Positions 1 through 9,618 of a stretch of 64,000 bases of DNA are shown one piece after another (within the stretch, counting starts at the first letter, position 1; the number at the start of each line of letters is the position of its first letter). The notes beneath the pieces were generated by a model that ran no database searches, had not been told where the DNA came from, and was given only the letters and a program-made list of their open reading frames with translations. This DNA comes from Pratylenchus scribneri. Taxonomy: Eukaryota; Nematoda; Chromadorea; Rhabditida; Pratylenchidae. The DNA is taken from contig JAQSEB010000145.1 of NCBI GenBank assembly GCA_030063045.1, positions 1,054,001 to 1,118,000 of the forward strand, in the 5' to 3' direction. A program made the position numbers and the translations under genes.

Positions 1-148
1 ATTTAAATGAATTTGATATTTATTTTTGGTGGATTTATTTTGACCAATATTCATCAAATAATTGAAAATTGTTATGGCCTACTCCAAAAAAATCCAATTT
101 ATTAATACTTTGGTAAATGTGAGAATTTTAATGAATTTACTGGTTGGC

Positions 149-479
149 CGACACTTGCGGACGAAACGGTCTGGAGCCGAAGATGGTAAAGCTGGAATGG
201 CATTTTTTATATTAGATTATTAGGCATAAAATTAGCTACAAAATGACATCAAAAGGTTTGGCAAATTTTGAGTATTCACCGAATTATGGCCAAAAAACCG
301 TTGATTTAATTAAAAATGCGATTTTGAGGGTTTTTTGGCCATAACTTGGTGAATATTTAACATTGGTCAATGCTTTTGATGTCATTTTGTAGCTAATTTT
401 ATGCCTAATAATATGATATAAAAAATGCCACTCCATCTTTACCATCTTCGGCTTCAGACCGTTTCGACCGCAAGTGTCG
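149..479. repeat. Long inverted-repeat (foldback/MITE-like) element
   Basis: The two ends are near-perfect inverted copies of each other. The left end starts CGACACTTGCGG and the right end finishes CCGCAAGTGTCG, and the similarity runs inward for about 150 bp per arm, so almost the whole 331 bp can fold on itself. There is no ORF. I could not see a matching target-site duplication, so the superfamily is unknown. It is most likely a non-autonomous DNA element. Confidence 0.7.
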
Positions 480-960
480 CAATACGGATTTACTCATAAA
501 TTTTCATGCCGAAAAATTCAATTTTTAAGCTAGAATTAACTTAGACTAGGATTTCGGCAGGGTAGATCGTGATTTAGTCACTTTCCATGGACACGAAAAT
601 TTTAATTTTTTACATGATATTACCTATATGTGGGTACCTAAATTAATTATATTTTTTATAGGAGAATTAAAACGATTATCCCTTTACTTATTTAAACAAA
701 TAACTGAGTACTTAGCTATTCTCTGATCTGATCTATTTCATAAGGAAAAAAGATTTCGAAAAATGTGACAAATTCATGGTGATTTATTTTTAATCATTAA
801 TGAATAGTATTTAATGTAAAATTTTTGATTATCTTATCAAACAGGGAATAGGGGGCAATAATAAAAATTGCAATTTTATTTTAAATTGATGATCATTCTT
901 CTTCCATTCCGGAGTCATTTCATTCATTTTCATTCCACCGGATGATTCTTCCAACCAAAA

Positions 961-1558
961 TTAGCCGCAATTGCATCCTTCCTCGTCAAATTTGTCCGAG
1001 CGTTTGATGCCGCAACTTCCAACTCCAACAACACCCGCCGGAGGTGCACTGGGCACAACTTGAGTTGCTTAAATAAAATAAATAATTGTTAAATATTTTT
1101 TAAAATTTGATAAAAATAATATTTTTAAAAAATTGGATTAAAATTAAAATAAATTTAAAATTTGATGAAAATAAAATAATTTAAATTTTGGATTATAAAT
1201 AATACATTAAATAAATAAAAATTTGATAGTAGAATTAAAAATAATTTTAAATTCGATAAAATTAAATAAAAAATAAAATTTAAATTTGGATTTAAATAAA
1301 AAAATAAATTTTGATTAAAATAAATTAAATAATTTAAAATTCGATTAAAAATAAAATAATTTACACTTTAAATTAAAATAAATTTAGTAATTAGTAATTA
1401 CCTTCATTGACAGCAGCAATGGTGCCAATTTCGCCGGAGCCGGTGTTGTCCAAATTTCCTTTCACTTCGGATGTTCCTAGAAATTCAAAAATTGTAAAAG
1501 AAATAATTTATTAAAAATTCTTGCCTTCTTTTGGTTTTGCGGTGGTGTTTGGATCCAT
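961..1558 (-). CDS. Small 3-exon gene, 71-aa Cys-ended protein of unknown function
   Basis: Exons read 1558-1525, 1476-1402 and 1067-961 on the minus strand and join in frame (phase 1 at both junctions), from ATG at 1558 to TAA at 961. The protein starts MDPNTTAKPKE, has a Ser/Gly/Val/Pro-rich middle and ends in a cysteine cluster, GCNCG, with one more Cys upstream (GSCG). There is no signal peptide or membrane segment. The first intron starts GC rather than GT (AG|GCAAGA) and ends CTAG, a GC-AG intron; the second is GT-AG. The third exon could also begin at 1058, nine bases later, because two AGs lie close together, which would drop three residues. An AAAAG acceptor-like site lies just upstream of the ATG and could be a trans-splice site. 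I recognise no family. Open frames across all three small exons make chance unlikely. Confidence 0.6.
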
Positions 1559-2438
1559 TTTTGTTGTCTTTCGCACTTTTGATAAAATTTGGGAAAATTT
1601 TATTGAGGCAATTTTTTGGAGAATTATCTTGAGGGAAAAAATTTAGAAAAATTTTAATTTTTATGCAAATTTTTTGTGATTAAATTTTTGGAAAATTCGA
1701 AATATTTTATTTTTTAAGAAAAATGTGCTAAATGGTTTTATTGGTTTTGGATACAGAATTTTTAAATAATTTTAAAAATTTGAATAATCTAGTCAATTTA
1801 AAAAAAGGAAAATAAAAGTAAAATGGGATCTGAATTTGGACGAAGATTTGCCCACTTTTATAGGCCAAAAGCGGTGGAAGAAAACCGCATGAAATTTGTT
1901 TGTCCCTTTTAATCATTTTTCTCTATTTTGTGGCCTAAAAACTCCCCCATTATTTTCTAGTTTGTGCGGAATTTTCTAGGCCAAATGGACGGGCTTTGTG
2001 TCATTGTTAATAAAAATAAATATTCAAATACTTATATTTTCTATTTTTTTGCATTTTCATCTGAACAAGTGGATGACGAATTTTCTAATTTTATGAAAGC
2101 TACCCAATAGAATAAAATTCTGCTACCATTTTATTGTTCAAACATCAATAATAGAAAACAATTTCTTCTGCATTTTTCTTTGTTATGGCCGATCCTTTTT
2201 AATCCAATTTTTAAATGTTTTGAATTTGTTGGAAACAATGAAAAGGTGAATCATAAAAGATGAAAATGATTTAAAAATTAGGATATAAAATATTGGAAAA
2301 AATAAGAAAATGTAATAAATTAAGTTTTCCTTTTTGAATCCGAATCATGGAGTAAAATATTAATTTAATGAAATTTGGACCATTTAAAATTTATACGAAA
2401 ATGCAGAAATTATTTACTAAAATAATATAATTTTCGAC

Positions 2439-2598
2439 CTTATCGTCCATTTGGAGTGCCGCAGAATGGGGCATCATTTTGATCAATTCCACACAAATTA
2501 GACAATCCTTGATTAACAAGTTCGTAGTGGTTGAGTAAAATATGCCCATCATATCCATTTCAAACAAATAAGCTGCCTTATTCCAAAACATTGGCCAT
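2439..2598 (-). CDS. Isolated internal exon, weak nuclear-receptor LBD resemblance
   Basis: An open stretch runs from an acceptor (TTTCATAG, exon starts 2598) to a donor (AAG|GTCGAA, exon ends 2439). The translation includes CVELIKMMPHSAALQMDDKV. The pattern V-E-x-[IL]-K-x-x-P-x(6)-[LM]-x-x-D-[KQ] resembles helix 3 and the start of the signature region of nuclear-receptor ligand-binding domains, which are greatly expanded in nematodes. No partner exons or zinc-finger DNA-binding domain were found nearby. It may be a relic or part of a gene extending past my exon recognition. The family call is inference. Confidence 0.3.
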
Positions 2599-2770
2599 CT
2601 ATGAAATTAAAATTAAAAATGATGAAAATGATTTAATCAAATTTATTTTAAAAATTTATTATGAAAAGTATTAATTCGTTAAAATTATTAGCATGTTTAT
2701 ATTAAATTTTGTTGTAAAAATAATTTTTATCCTATATAGTATTTGGGCTTTAGTATTTGGGCTTTGCCTC

Positions 2771-3326
2771 CAGGGTTGCCAGAATGTCCCCCCACGGGGG
2801 GCATTTGCCCCCTTTTTGAGATTTTGCCCCCTTTTGTGCCCCCCGAGCCGAGTTGCCCCCCAAATGCCCCCTTTTTAAAATTTTGTCATTTTTTCCCTTT
2901 TTTATTATTTTTTGGTCTAATTTTTCGCTGCGCGGCAAATTTTTGGTCTAATTTTTCGCTGCGCGGCAAATTTTTGGTCTAATTTTTCGCTTCGCGGCAA
3001 ATTTTTGGTCTAATTTTTCGCTGCGCGGCAAATTTTTGGTCTAATTTTTCGCTGCGCGGCAAATTTTTGGTCTAATTTTTCGCTGCGCGGCAAATTTTTG
3101 GTCTAGTTTTTCGCTGCGCGGCAAATTTTTGGTCTAATTTTTCGCTGCGCGGCAAATTTTTGGTCTAGTTTTTCGCTGCGCGGCCATTATTGGAAAAATT
3201 TTTGCATTTTTGGCACTTTTTAAAAATGCCCCCCAAAATGCCCCCTTTTTTACTGAAAATGCCCCCCAAATGCCCCCTTTTTTTTCCAAAATGCCCCCCA
3301 AAGTAAAAATCCATCTGGCAACCCTG
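2771..3326 (+). mobile_element. hAT-type MITE, copy 1
   Basis: The element has terminal inverted repeats CAGGGTTGCCAGA / TCTGGCAACCCTG and is flanked by a perfect 8-bp direct repeat, TTTGCCTC (2763-2770 and 3327-3334). An 8-bp duplication with CAGGG-type ends is characteristic of the hAT superfamily. The interior holds about nine tandem 31-bp units (roughly 2911-3184) containing TTTTTCGCTGCGCGGC, flanked by G/C homopolymer-rich arms. There is no transposase frame, so it is non-autonomous. It is the same family as the inverted copy at 5124-5679. Confidence 0.85.
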
Positions 3327-3369
3327 TTTGCCTCTGTCCGAAATATTCTGATTAAATGCTCGCGTTTTT

Positions 3370-3722
3370 TGGCGTTTTGTATATTTTAAATTTTTAAGAT
3401 TATTTATCCAAAAATTAAATGATAGAGTGAAGAAATAAAGAAAAAGAGATTTTAGAGTAGAAATATAAAGAAATAAAGGAAATTAAAATAAATATTTTGT
3501 GGTGGATTATGAATAATTATAAAAAAATAATAGATTTCATCATTTAAATTCAATTATTTTAGCTAAATCTTTAATAAATAAATACTTTTTATTAAAATTT
3601 AAGTAAACTGTATTGCGGGGAATGTAAATTGATAAAAAAAGGATTTGAGAAGTATTGAAAATTGACAATAGGAGCGGCCGGGAGCCGCGCAGCGGCGACC
3701 GGGCGCTCCCTTCAAGCAATTA
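3370..3722. repeat. Dispersed repeat with GC-rich terminal hairpin, copy 1
   Basis: About 350 bp here reappear in the same orientation at 12650-13000. Shared blocks include TTGGCGTTTTGTATATTTT, ATCCAAAAATTAA, GATAGAGTGAAGAAATAAAG, and a terminal GC-rich imperfect hairpin centred on GCCGCGCAGCGGC (3671-3710). The surrounding DNA is extremely AT-rich, so the GC hairpin stands out. No ORF is present. It is likely a non-autonomous mobile element of unknown class. Confidence 0.65.
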
Positions 3723-3784
3723 TGTCACGAAAAATGTATAATTGAGTACAATCATCAATATAATAGGATTAATGGATGATAAGG

Positions 3785-4800
3785 AATTATTTTAATGAAA
3801 AAGAATGTACAAGGAGGATGAGAAATTAAAAATGGGAGAATGAGAAAAGATGAATGAGAGGATGAGAAGTGATGAATAGAAGGATGAATAGGAAGATGAG
3901 AAGAGATGAATGGGAAAATGAGAAGTGCTAAATGGAAGGATGAATAGGAATAAGAGAAGAGATGAATGGGAGAATTGAGTAGTGATGAATAGAAGGATGA
4001 AAAGGGATGAATAGGAAGAAGATTTAATAGGAAGATGAGAAGAGATGAATGCGAAGATGGGAAGTGATGAATAGAAGAATGAAAAGGATGAATAAGAAGA
4101 TGATAAGAGATGAATGAGTAGAAAGATGAATGGGAAGATGTATGAATAGGAAGATGAGAAGAGATGATTAGAAGGATGAAAATGGATGAATAGGAGGAAG
4201 GATTAATGGGAAGATTAGAAGAGATGAATGCGAAGATGGGAAGTGATGAATAGAAGAATGAAAAGGATGAATAAGAAGATGATAAGAGATGAATGAATAG
4301 AAAGATGAATGGGAAGATGTATGAATAGGAAGATGAGAAGAGATGATTAGAAGGATGAAAATGGATGAATAGGAAGAAGGATTAATGGGAAGATTAGAAG
4401 AGATGAATGCGAAGATGGGAAGTGATGAATAGAAGAATGAAAAGGATGAATAAGAAGATGATAAGAGATGAATGAATAGAAAGATGAATGGGAAGATGGA
4501 TGAATAGGAAGATGAGAAGAGATGATTAGAAGGATGAAAATGGATGAATAGGAAGAAGGATTAATGGGAAGATTAGAAGAGATGAATGGGTAGAAATAGA
4601 AAGATGAATGGGAAGATGGATGAATAGGAAGATAAGAGGTGAATGGGAGTAAGAAAAGGGATGAATGGGAAGATGGATGAATAGGAAGATGGATGAATAG
4701 GAAAATAAGAGGTGAATGGGAGTAAGAAAAGGGATGAATGGGAAGATGAGAAGAGACGAATGGGAGGATGAATAGGGATGAATGAGAGAAACGATAGAGT
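3785..4800. repeat. Polypurine GATGAA-type minisatellite with 179-bp higher-order unit
   Basis: About 1 kb is made almost entirely of purines and T on the plus strand, built from degenerate words such as GATGAATGGGAAGATGAGAAG. Within it a longer unit recurs at a 179-bp spacing: the word GCGAAGATGGGAAGTGATG occurs near 4051, 4230 and 4409. The long open frame on the opposite strand is a by-product of the repeat (Ser/His/Pro/Ile only) and is not called as a gene. Confidence 0.8.
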
Positions 4801-4828
4801 AAATCGAATATGAGAAGAATTTTGCGAG

Positions 4829-5945
4829 GGGAAAAATCGCTAACCCCCGAAATCCCGAAAAGACAAAACCGCGAAAGACGAAATCCCGAATAAAGGGAAG
4901 TGGACGAAACCCCGAAAAGACGAAATCCCGAAAAGAAGAAAATGGGACGAAATCCCGAAAACTTGAACTTGTGGATCAATTTTTTCGATCGATACCTCAA
5001 TCGATGCGTCTTGATTCCAGGATCATGAATATGCCATTTGTTTTTCAAAAAACTCAAAAATAAAAAAGTTATGGCCATTAAAGTTACCATAGGTGTAACA
5101 CAGCTTGACTAAAATGGCCATAACAGGGTTGCCAGATGGATTTTTACTTTGGGGGGCATTTTGGAAAAAAAAGGGGGCATTTGGGGGGCATTTTCAGTAA
5201 AAAAGGGGGCATTTTGGGGGGCATTTTTAAAAAGTGCCAAAAATGCAAAAATTTTTCCAATAATGGCCGCGCAGCGAAAAACTAGACCAAAAATTTGCCG
5301 CGCAGCGAAAAATTAGACCAAAAATTTGCCGCGCAGCGAAAAACTAGACCAAAAATTTGCCGCGCAGCGAAAAATTAGACCAAAAATTTGCCGCGCAGCG
5401 AAAAATTAGACCAAAAATTTGCCGCGCAGCGAAAAATTAGACCAAAAATTTGCCGCGAAGCGAAAAATTAGACCAAAAATTTGCCGCGCAGCGAAAAATT
5501 AGACCAAAAATTTGCCGCGCAGCGAAAAATTAGACCAAAAAATAATAAAAAAGGGAAAAAATGACAAAATTTTAAAAAGGGGGCATTTGGGGGGCAACTC
5601 GGCTCGGGGGGCACAAAAGGGGGCAAAATCTCAAAAAGGGGGCAAATGCCCCCCGTGGGGGGACATTCTGGCAACCCTGGGCCATAACTTTTTTATTTTT
5701 GAGTTTTTTGAAAAACAAATGGCATATTCATGATCCTGGAATCAAGACGCATCGATTGAGGTATCGATCGAAAAAATTGATCCACAAGTTCAAGTTTTCG
5801 GGATTTCGTCCCATTTTCTTCTTTTCGGGATTTCGTCTTTTCGGGGTTTCGTCCACTTCCCTTTATTCGGGATTTCGTCTTTCGGGGTTTCGTCTTTTCG
5901 GGGTTTCGTCTTTTCGGGATTTCGGGGTAGAACCGGGAAAAATAT
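4829..5945. repeat. Large palindrome (arms about 250 bp) interrupted by a hAT MITE
   Basis: The left arm (about 4829-5079) and right arm (resuming at 5680, ending about 5945) are inverted copies. Both contain GATCCTGGAATCAAGACGCA or its complement and end in tandem copies of a roughly 17-bp unit (TTTCGTCTTTTCGGG-like). Before the MITE at 5124-5679 inserted, the arms were separated only by a spacer of about 30 bp (ACCATAGGTGTAACACAGC region). This is a foldback-type element with minisatellite ends. The open frames across it are not coding. Confidence 0.75.
5124..5679 (-). mobile_element. hAT-type MITE, copy 2 (inverted, nested in palindrome)
   Basis: This is the inverted copy of the 2771-3326 element, the same length (556 bp), with the same CAGGGTTGCCAGA ends and the same 31-bp internal tandem units. 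It is flanked by a perfect 8-bp duplication, GGCCATAA (5116-5123 and 5680-5687), which lies inside the right arm of the surrounding palindrome. The duplication identifies the insertion event directly. It carries no transposase. Confidence 0.85.
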
Positions 5946-6061
5946 AGAGGAAAATTGAGTATTATGATTTATGAATAGAGTAGGCTGATAGGTGGTCGAT
6001 GAATTAAGTCTTGAGTCTTCCTTCCAATGTTCTATTAAAAAATTAATTGCTTCCAATATTT

Positions 6062-6569
6062 TATATTTTTAAGAATTTTGACGAGCGTTGGGATGCCGCG
6101 AAGCGGCATCCCAACGCTCGTATAATTTTAAAATAAGAATAAAACAAAATTTTCCTTCGATTTTTAAAAAATATATTTTTTAAAAATAATCTTCTCCAAT
6201 TCTGTTCCTTAAATTGGTCTCCCTTTTCCAACATATTCTCCCTATCCTCTAGCAATTCCCGAATCTCGTTCTGCATTTTCACGAATGTCGCAGGCAATGG
6301 CCTATTTGAATTCCAAATTCGCTTGAAAGCCCGCTCGATTTGCCTCATATAATTTATGAAATGCTCGTCAACAGCCATTTGCAATAACTTTTGAGAAAAA
6401 TTAATAATTTTTATTTTATTAAATAAAATTTATTTTTTTAAAATTAACTTTAAGATATATTTTTAATTTATATTTTTGAATTAAATAAATCAAAGATATA
6501 TTATTAAAAACTTTTCCCAAAAAAATTTGGACAAATTTTACCTGGCTATAATGTAATAGAATAGGAGGA
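6062..6569 (-). CDS. Partial gene, basic/Glu-rich helical protein fragment
   Basis: An exon starting at 6387 (after TTCTCAAAAG) reads LLQMAVDEHFINYMRQIERA and continues through a charged stretch (KMQNEIRELLEDRENMLEKG) predicted to be alpha-helical. The frame stays open to about 6062, but the last 100 bases are AT-rich and run over the perfect hairpin, so the true exon end is unclear. A 28-nt upstream exon (6569-6542, after CTATTTAG and before GTAAAA) joins in frame and adds PPILLHYSQ. No start codon was identified and no family is recognised. It may belong to the same gene as the exons at 6701-7330. Confidence 0.4.
6081..6121. other. Perfect 19-bp stem hairpin, GC-rich
   Basis: ACGAGCGTTGGGATGCCGC, then a 3-nt loop (GAA), then the exact reverse complement. 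The stem has no mismatch and sits in AT-rich DNA just downstream of the minus-strand exon at 6170-6387. The tip (GCCGCGAAGCGGC) resembles the hairpin tip of the dispersed repeat at 3671-3710. It could be a transposon end, a transcription terminator-like structure or a small-RNA hairpin; the sequence does not decide. Confidence 0.8.
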
Positions 6570-6700
6570 CTAAATAGAATTGCAAATTTTTAAGTAATTT
6601 TTTTCTGAAATTTTACAATTAATTTTCAAATCTTTTTAATATTTCTAAATTGATATTTTTATATTTTATTATTTTTAAATTATAAATAATTTATCGAAAT

Positions 6701-7330
6701 TTATATTATTCTGTCTATTAAGCTGCAAATTCCGCCGTCTTTCTCCGAAATTTCAATGAATGTTTTTTGCATGATCTCTATTCGAAATGAGGATAAATTC
6801 ATGCTATTAAAAGGCATTTGTCTATTCAACAGCTCGATGATATATTTTACCTAAAATTTGCCATAAATATAAATGGTAAAAAATTTAAAAAATAACAGAA
6901 ATTTTAGGGGTACTTTTAAATTGGGGTCTTATTTTTGTTCAACTGGGGAAAAGTGAAGTGTCCCCAATTTGGGTCATCAGGTTTAGGGTTAAGGTCAAAG
7001 GGTCATCAGGGATAAGAAATTAACACAGATAAGCCCTAATGACCATAGACCTAACCCTTATGACCCATAATGGGAAACCATTCAAATTTTCCCTTCTCAT
7101 CAAAAAGGGGCCAAACCATATAAGTACCATTCTAGGAATAAAGCTTTAAAGAAAGGTATTGTAATTGCTAACCTTTCTTAAATTTTTATTTTGAATTAAT
7201 TTTTATTGGTGAAATTTAAATATAATAATTTTTAAAAGTATGTTTTACCAATAGTACCAATGTCACAATGGCTGCTTCTAGCTGCCAACCATAAAACATT
7301 TGTATAATTCCGATCGAATGACGACGCACA
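6701..7330 (-). CDS. Partial gene, possible nuclear-receptor LBD-like C-terminal exons
   Basis: The exon 6850-6701 follows ATTTTAG and reads VKYIIELLNRQMPFNSMNLS, then FRIEIMQKTFIEI, ending in TAA at 6701. An upstream exon ending at 7249 (TTG|GTAAAA) joins in phase 0 and gives a hydrophobic stretch (QMFYGWQLEAAIVTLVLL). Together they faintly resemble helices 3-5 of nematode nuclear-receptor ligand-binding domains (E-x-x-x-x-x-x-P-F-x-x-[ML]-x-L...W-I-E-[IL] pattern). The upstream boundary near 7330 is uncertain and no DNA-binding domain was seen. The family call is weak. Confidence 0.3.
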
Positions 7331-7339
7331 TGAAAAATA

Positions 7340-9560
7340 TTTAAAATTATAATTTCTTTTTCAAGTTTTGAAAATTTTAGAAAGAAAAAATTTCAAAGAA
7401 AACACAAATATTTCCAGAACAAGAATAATATGTATTCCAATCCCAAGACAGTCACTTTAATTAGAAATTTCTCCAAATAATGTCTTAAAATAAGTCGTTT
7501 CAGGTCTTTAAAGTTAGGAATTTAAATCTTAAAATTCAACCATAAATAAAATAAAATAGCAATTTATCCGATTGAAATTTTCATTTAACAATTTGGTGTA
7601 TTTTAAATCATTTATTAAATATTATGCATTTCGTGTTTATTTCGAATTTGTTGTTAACAAATAAATAAAAGATTGTATCTGGTTGGAATGATTAACATAT
7701 TAAAATAGAAGCGAGGGGATCATCAAAAATTGATATAGGCGAAGGTCAAGAAGAATTGACCATTATCCCCAAAAGTTAAAATTTTTCAAAATTTTTTTTA
7801 TAAAAATCGAAGCATCTCGACGATCTTAACTTTTTTCATTTTAGATAAATTCAAAAAAACAAGTAAATAAGAACGGAACGGTTTAAAATTTGATTAAATC
7901 TATTGATTATTAATAAGTAAGAGATTTTATTTTGAGGATTATTAGGAGATTGCATACAATACTAGAGGCAACCTGGGGGGTCATCGTTGTGCGATCATTG
8001 TGTCTATTGACATTTGCTGTTGGGATCAATTTAATGATTGGGATTGTTCGTGGAGTTTATATACCCAACCCCCATTTCTAGGAGAGTTGGCGTATCATTC
8101 ATTGCATTCGGTAATTGTCCGTCCTCTGTTCCCCATTTGGCCATGTTAATCTGCGGTGTCAGCTCTACAATATTTGGGTTTGTTCACCATTTAATTCGGG
8201 CAGTGATTTGAGGGCACAACTCCCCTTTAAAGGAGTGATTTGGCGGACCAGTCAGTTCATTATTATCGATTCTAATCGGCGCTGGCCCCTGTTCGTCCCC
8301 ATATGACTGCTTGGTTGTCTCTCCCAAATAATGGGCTTGATCGACCATGCTCTGGATCATTTGGAATGGTTTGTTTGTTCATCCTGAACGATTACTGCAA
8401 AAAGGGATGCGTTTGTTCTAGGCTTGTTGGTTCTTGACAATTATAAAGGAGTGGTTAGTTAAACCATGACTCATGAAACGTCGGCAAATGTTCCTTTTAG
8501 CCTTTCGTGGCTTTACTTTATTTTTTCCATGTCTGTAAGTTTTTGTTTGGTTGTGGCCTTTATCTTATCGTTCGCTTAGGTACATTTCTTTTTCAAAAGT
8601 TACTAGCTTCGCCTCATACTTTGTGATTTCTTCCTGGCAAAGCCAGGGAGAATTGGACAGTCTGACATTTCGCCATCTACTTTGGACATGGCAAGTCGGT
8701 TTTTGATCATTGTTGCTAAGTTTGTTGCGAATGAATTTTAATAAATTATTAATCTTGTAAATTTTTTCCCAGATGAATTTTCTTCCCAAAATCTGGGGTT
8801 TATATGGTCATCGGGTTGTGTATTAGGGCAGTTTCCTTCCCTTTTTGTTAAAAATTTTTAAGAGTATTCACTCTTTTCATTCGCCGAGGCGAGATAGAAT
8901 TTGAAATATTCATTATCTTGCATAGAATATGGTCTTCTATACTCCTCCTTATTCGAGGATAAAACTTGACGCTGTGACCATTACCCACAATATTCCTTCC
9001 TTTTCTTCGTACCAAATACTGCTGTGTTTTTTCCTATCCTGCACACTTTTTCTGTAGAAAATGACGACATATACCTTTTTGCATTCGCCATTACACTGAA
9101 ATAGCAGATGGGCGGGGGGGGGGGTAGCAAGCTCCCTAGTCCCTATAATTTCCATTTATTACAAATAGGATTCTTAATATCTTCTCCGGTTTGCCTCTTT
9201 GCATTCAGAAAATTAATTTTTGCCTTTTCGGCAAGGATGCAAAATGAATTTTTTCAATATTTATTTAAGAGCAAAAATTTTTTAAAAAATTCAAAAATTT
9301 TCAATATTTTCAAAAATATATAAAATTGCGTAATAAAAATCTTCACAATATTGACAAAAATGGTCAAAAATTCCGAAATATTGATGGCAAAAAATGGCAA
9401 AATATTGATGAATATTGATATTAAAAATCAATTAAAACATTGATTAAAACATGTTTTTCGTGGGTTTAAAGCTATTTATTGAAATCATTATAAATCCGCC
9501 CCCTTTCCCATTTATCATAGATATATTTTAAATATCTATAAGAAATTGCTTTTCTTACTA
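7340..9560. other. No gene recognised; locally less AT-rich tract
   Basis: From about 7950 to 9200 base composition becomes more balanced than the neighbours, but all frames are broken by stops every 60-80 codons and I see no splice-linked coding pattern. A run of 11 Gs lies near 9113. A degenerate copy of the 36703-37215 repeat family lies at about 9360-9500. The tract may be a decayed retroelement; I cannot show this. Confidence 0.4.
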
Positions 9561-9618
9561 AACTCGTCGAGATGCTGATTTTATAAAAAAAATTTCAAAA
9601 AATTTTAACTTTCGGTGT

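Noticed and set aside
2693..2982. Open frames through the hAT MITE, also at 5468-5733
   Set aside because: Both strands and both copies give frames from the same G/C-homopolymer repeats; no protein signature.
4347..5090. 247-codon open frame on the minus strand, Ser/His/Pro/Ile-rich
   Set aside because: It is the translation of the GATGAA polypurine minisatellite and one palindrome arm; its open state follows from repeat composition.
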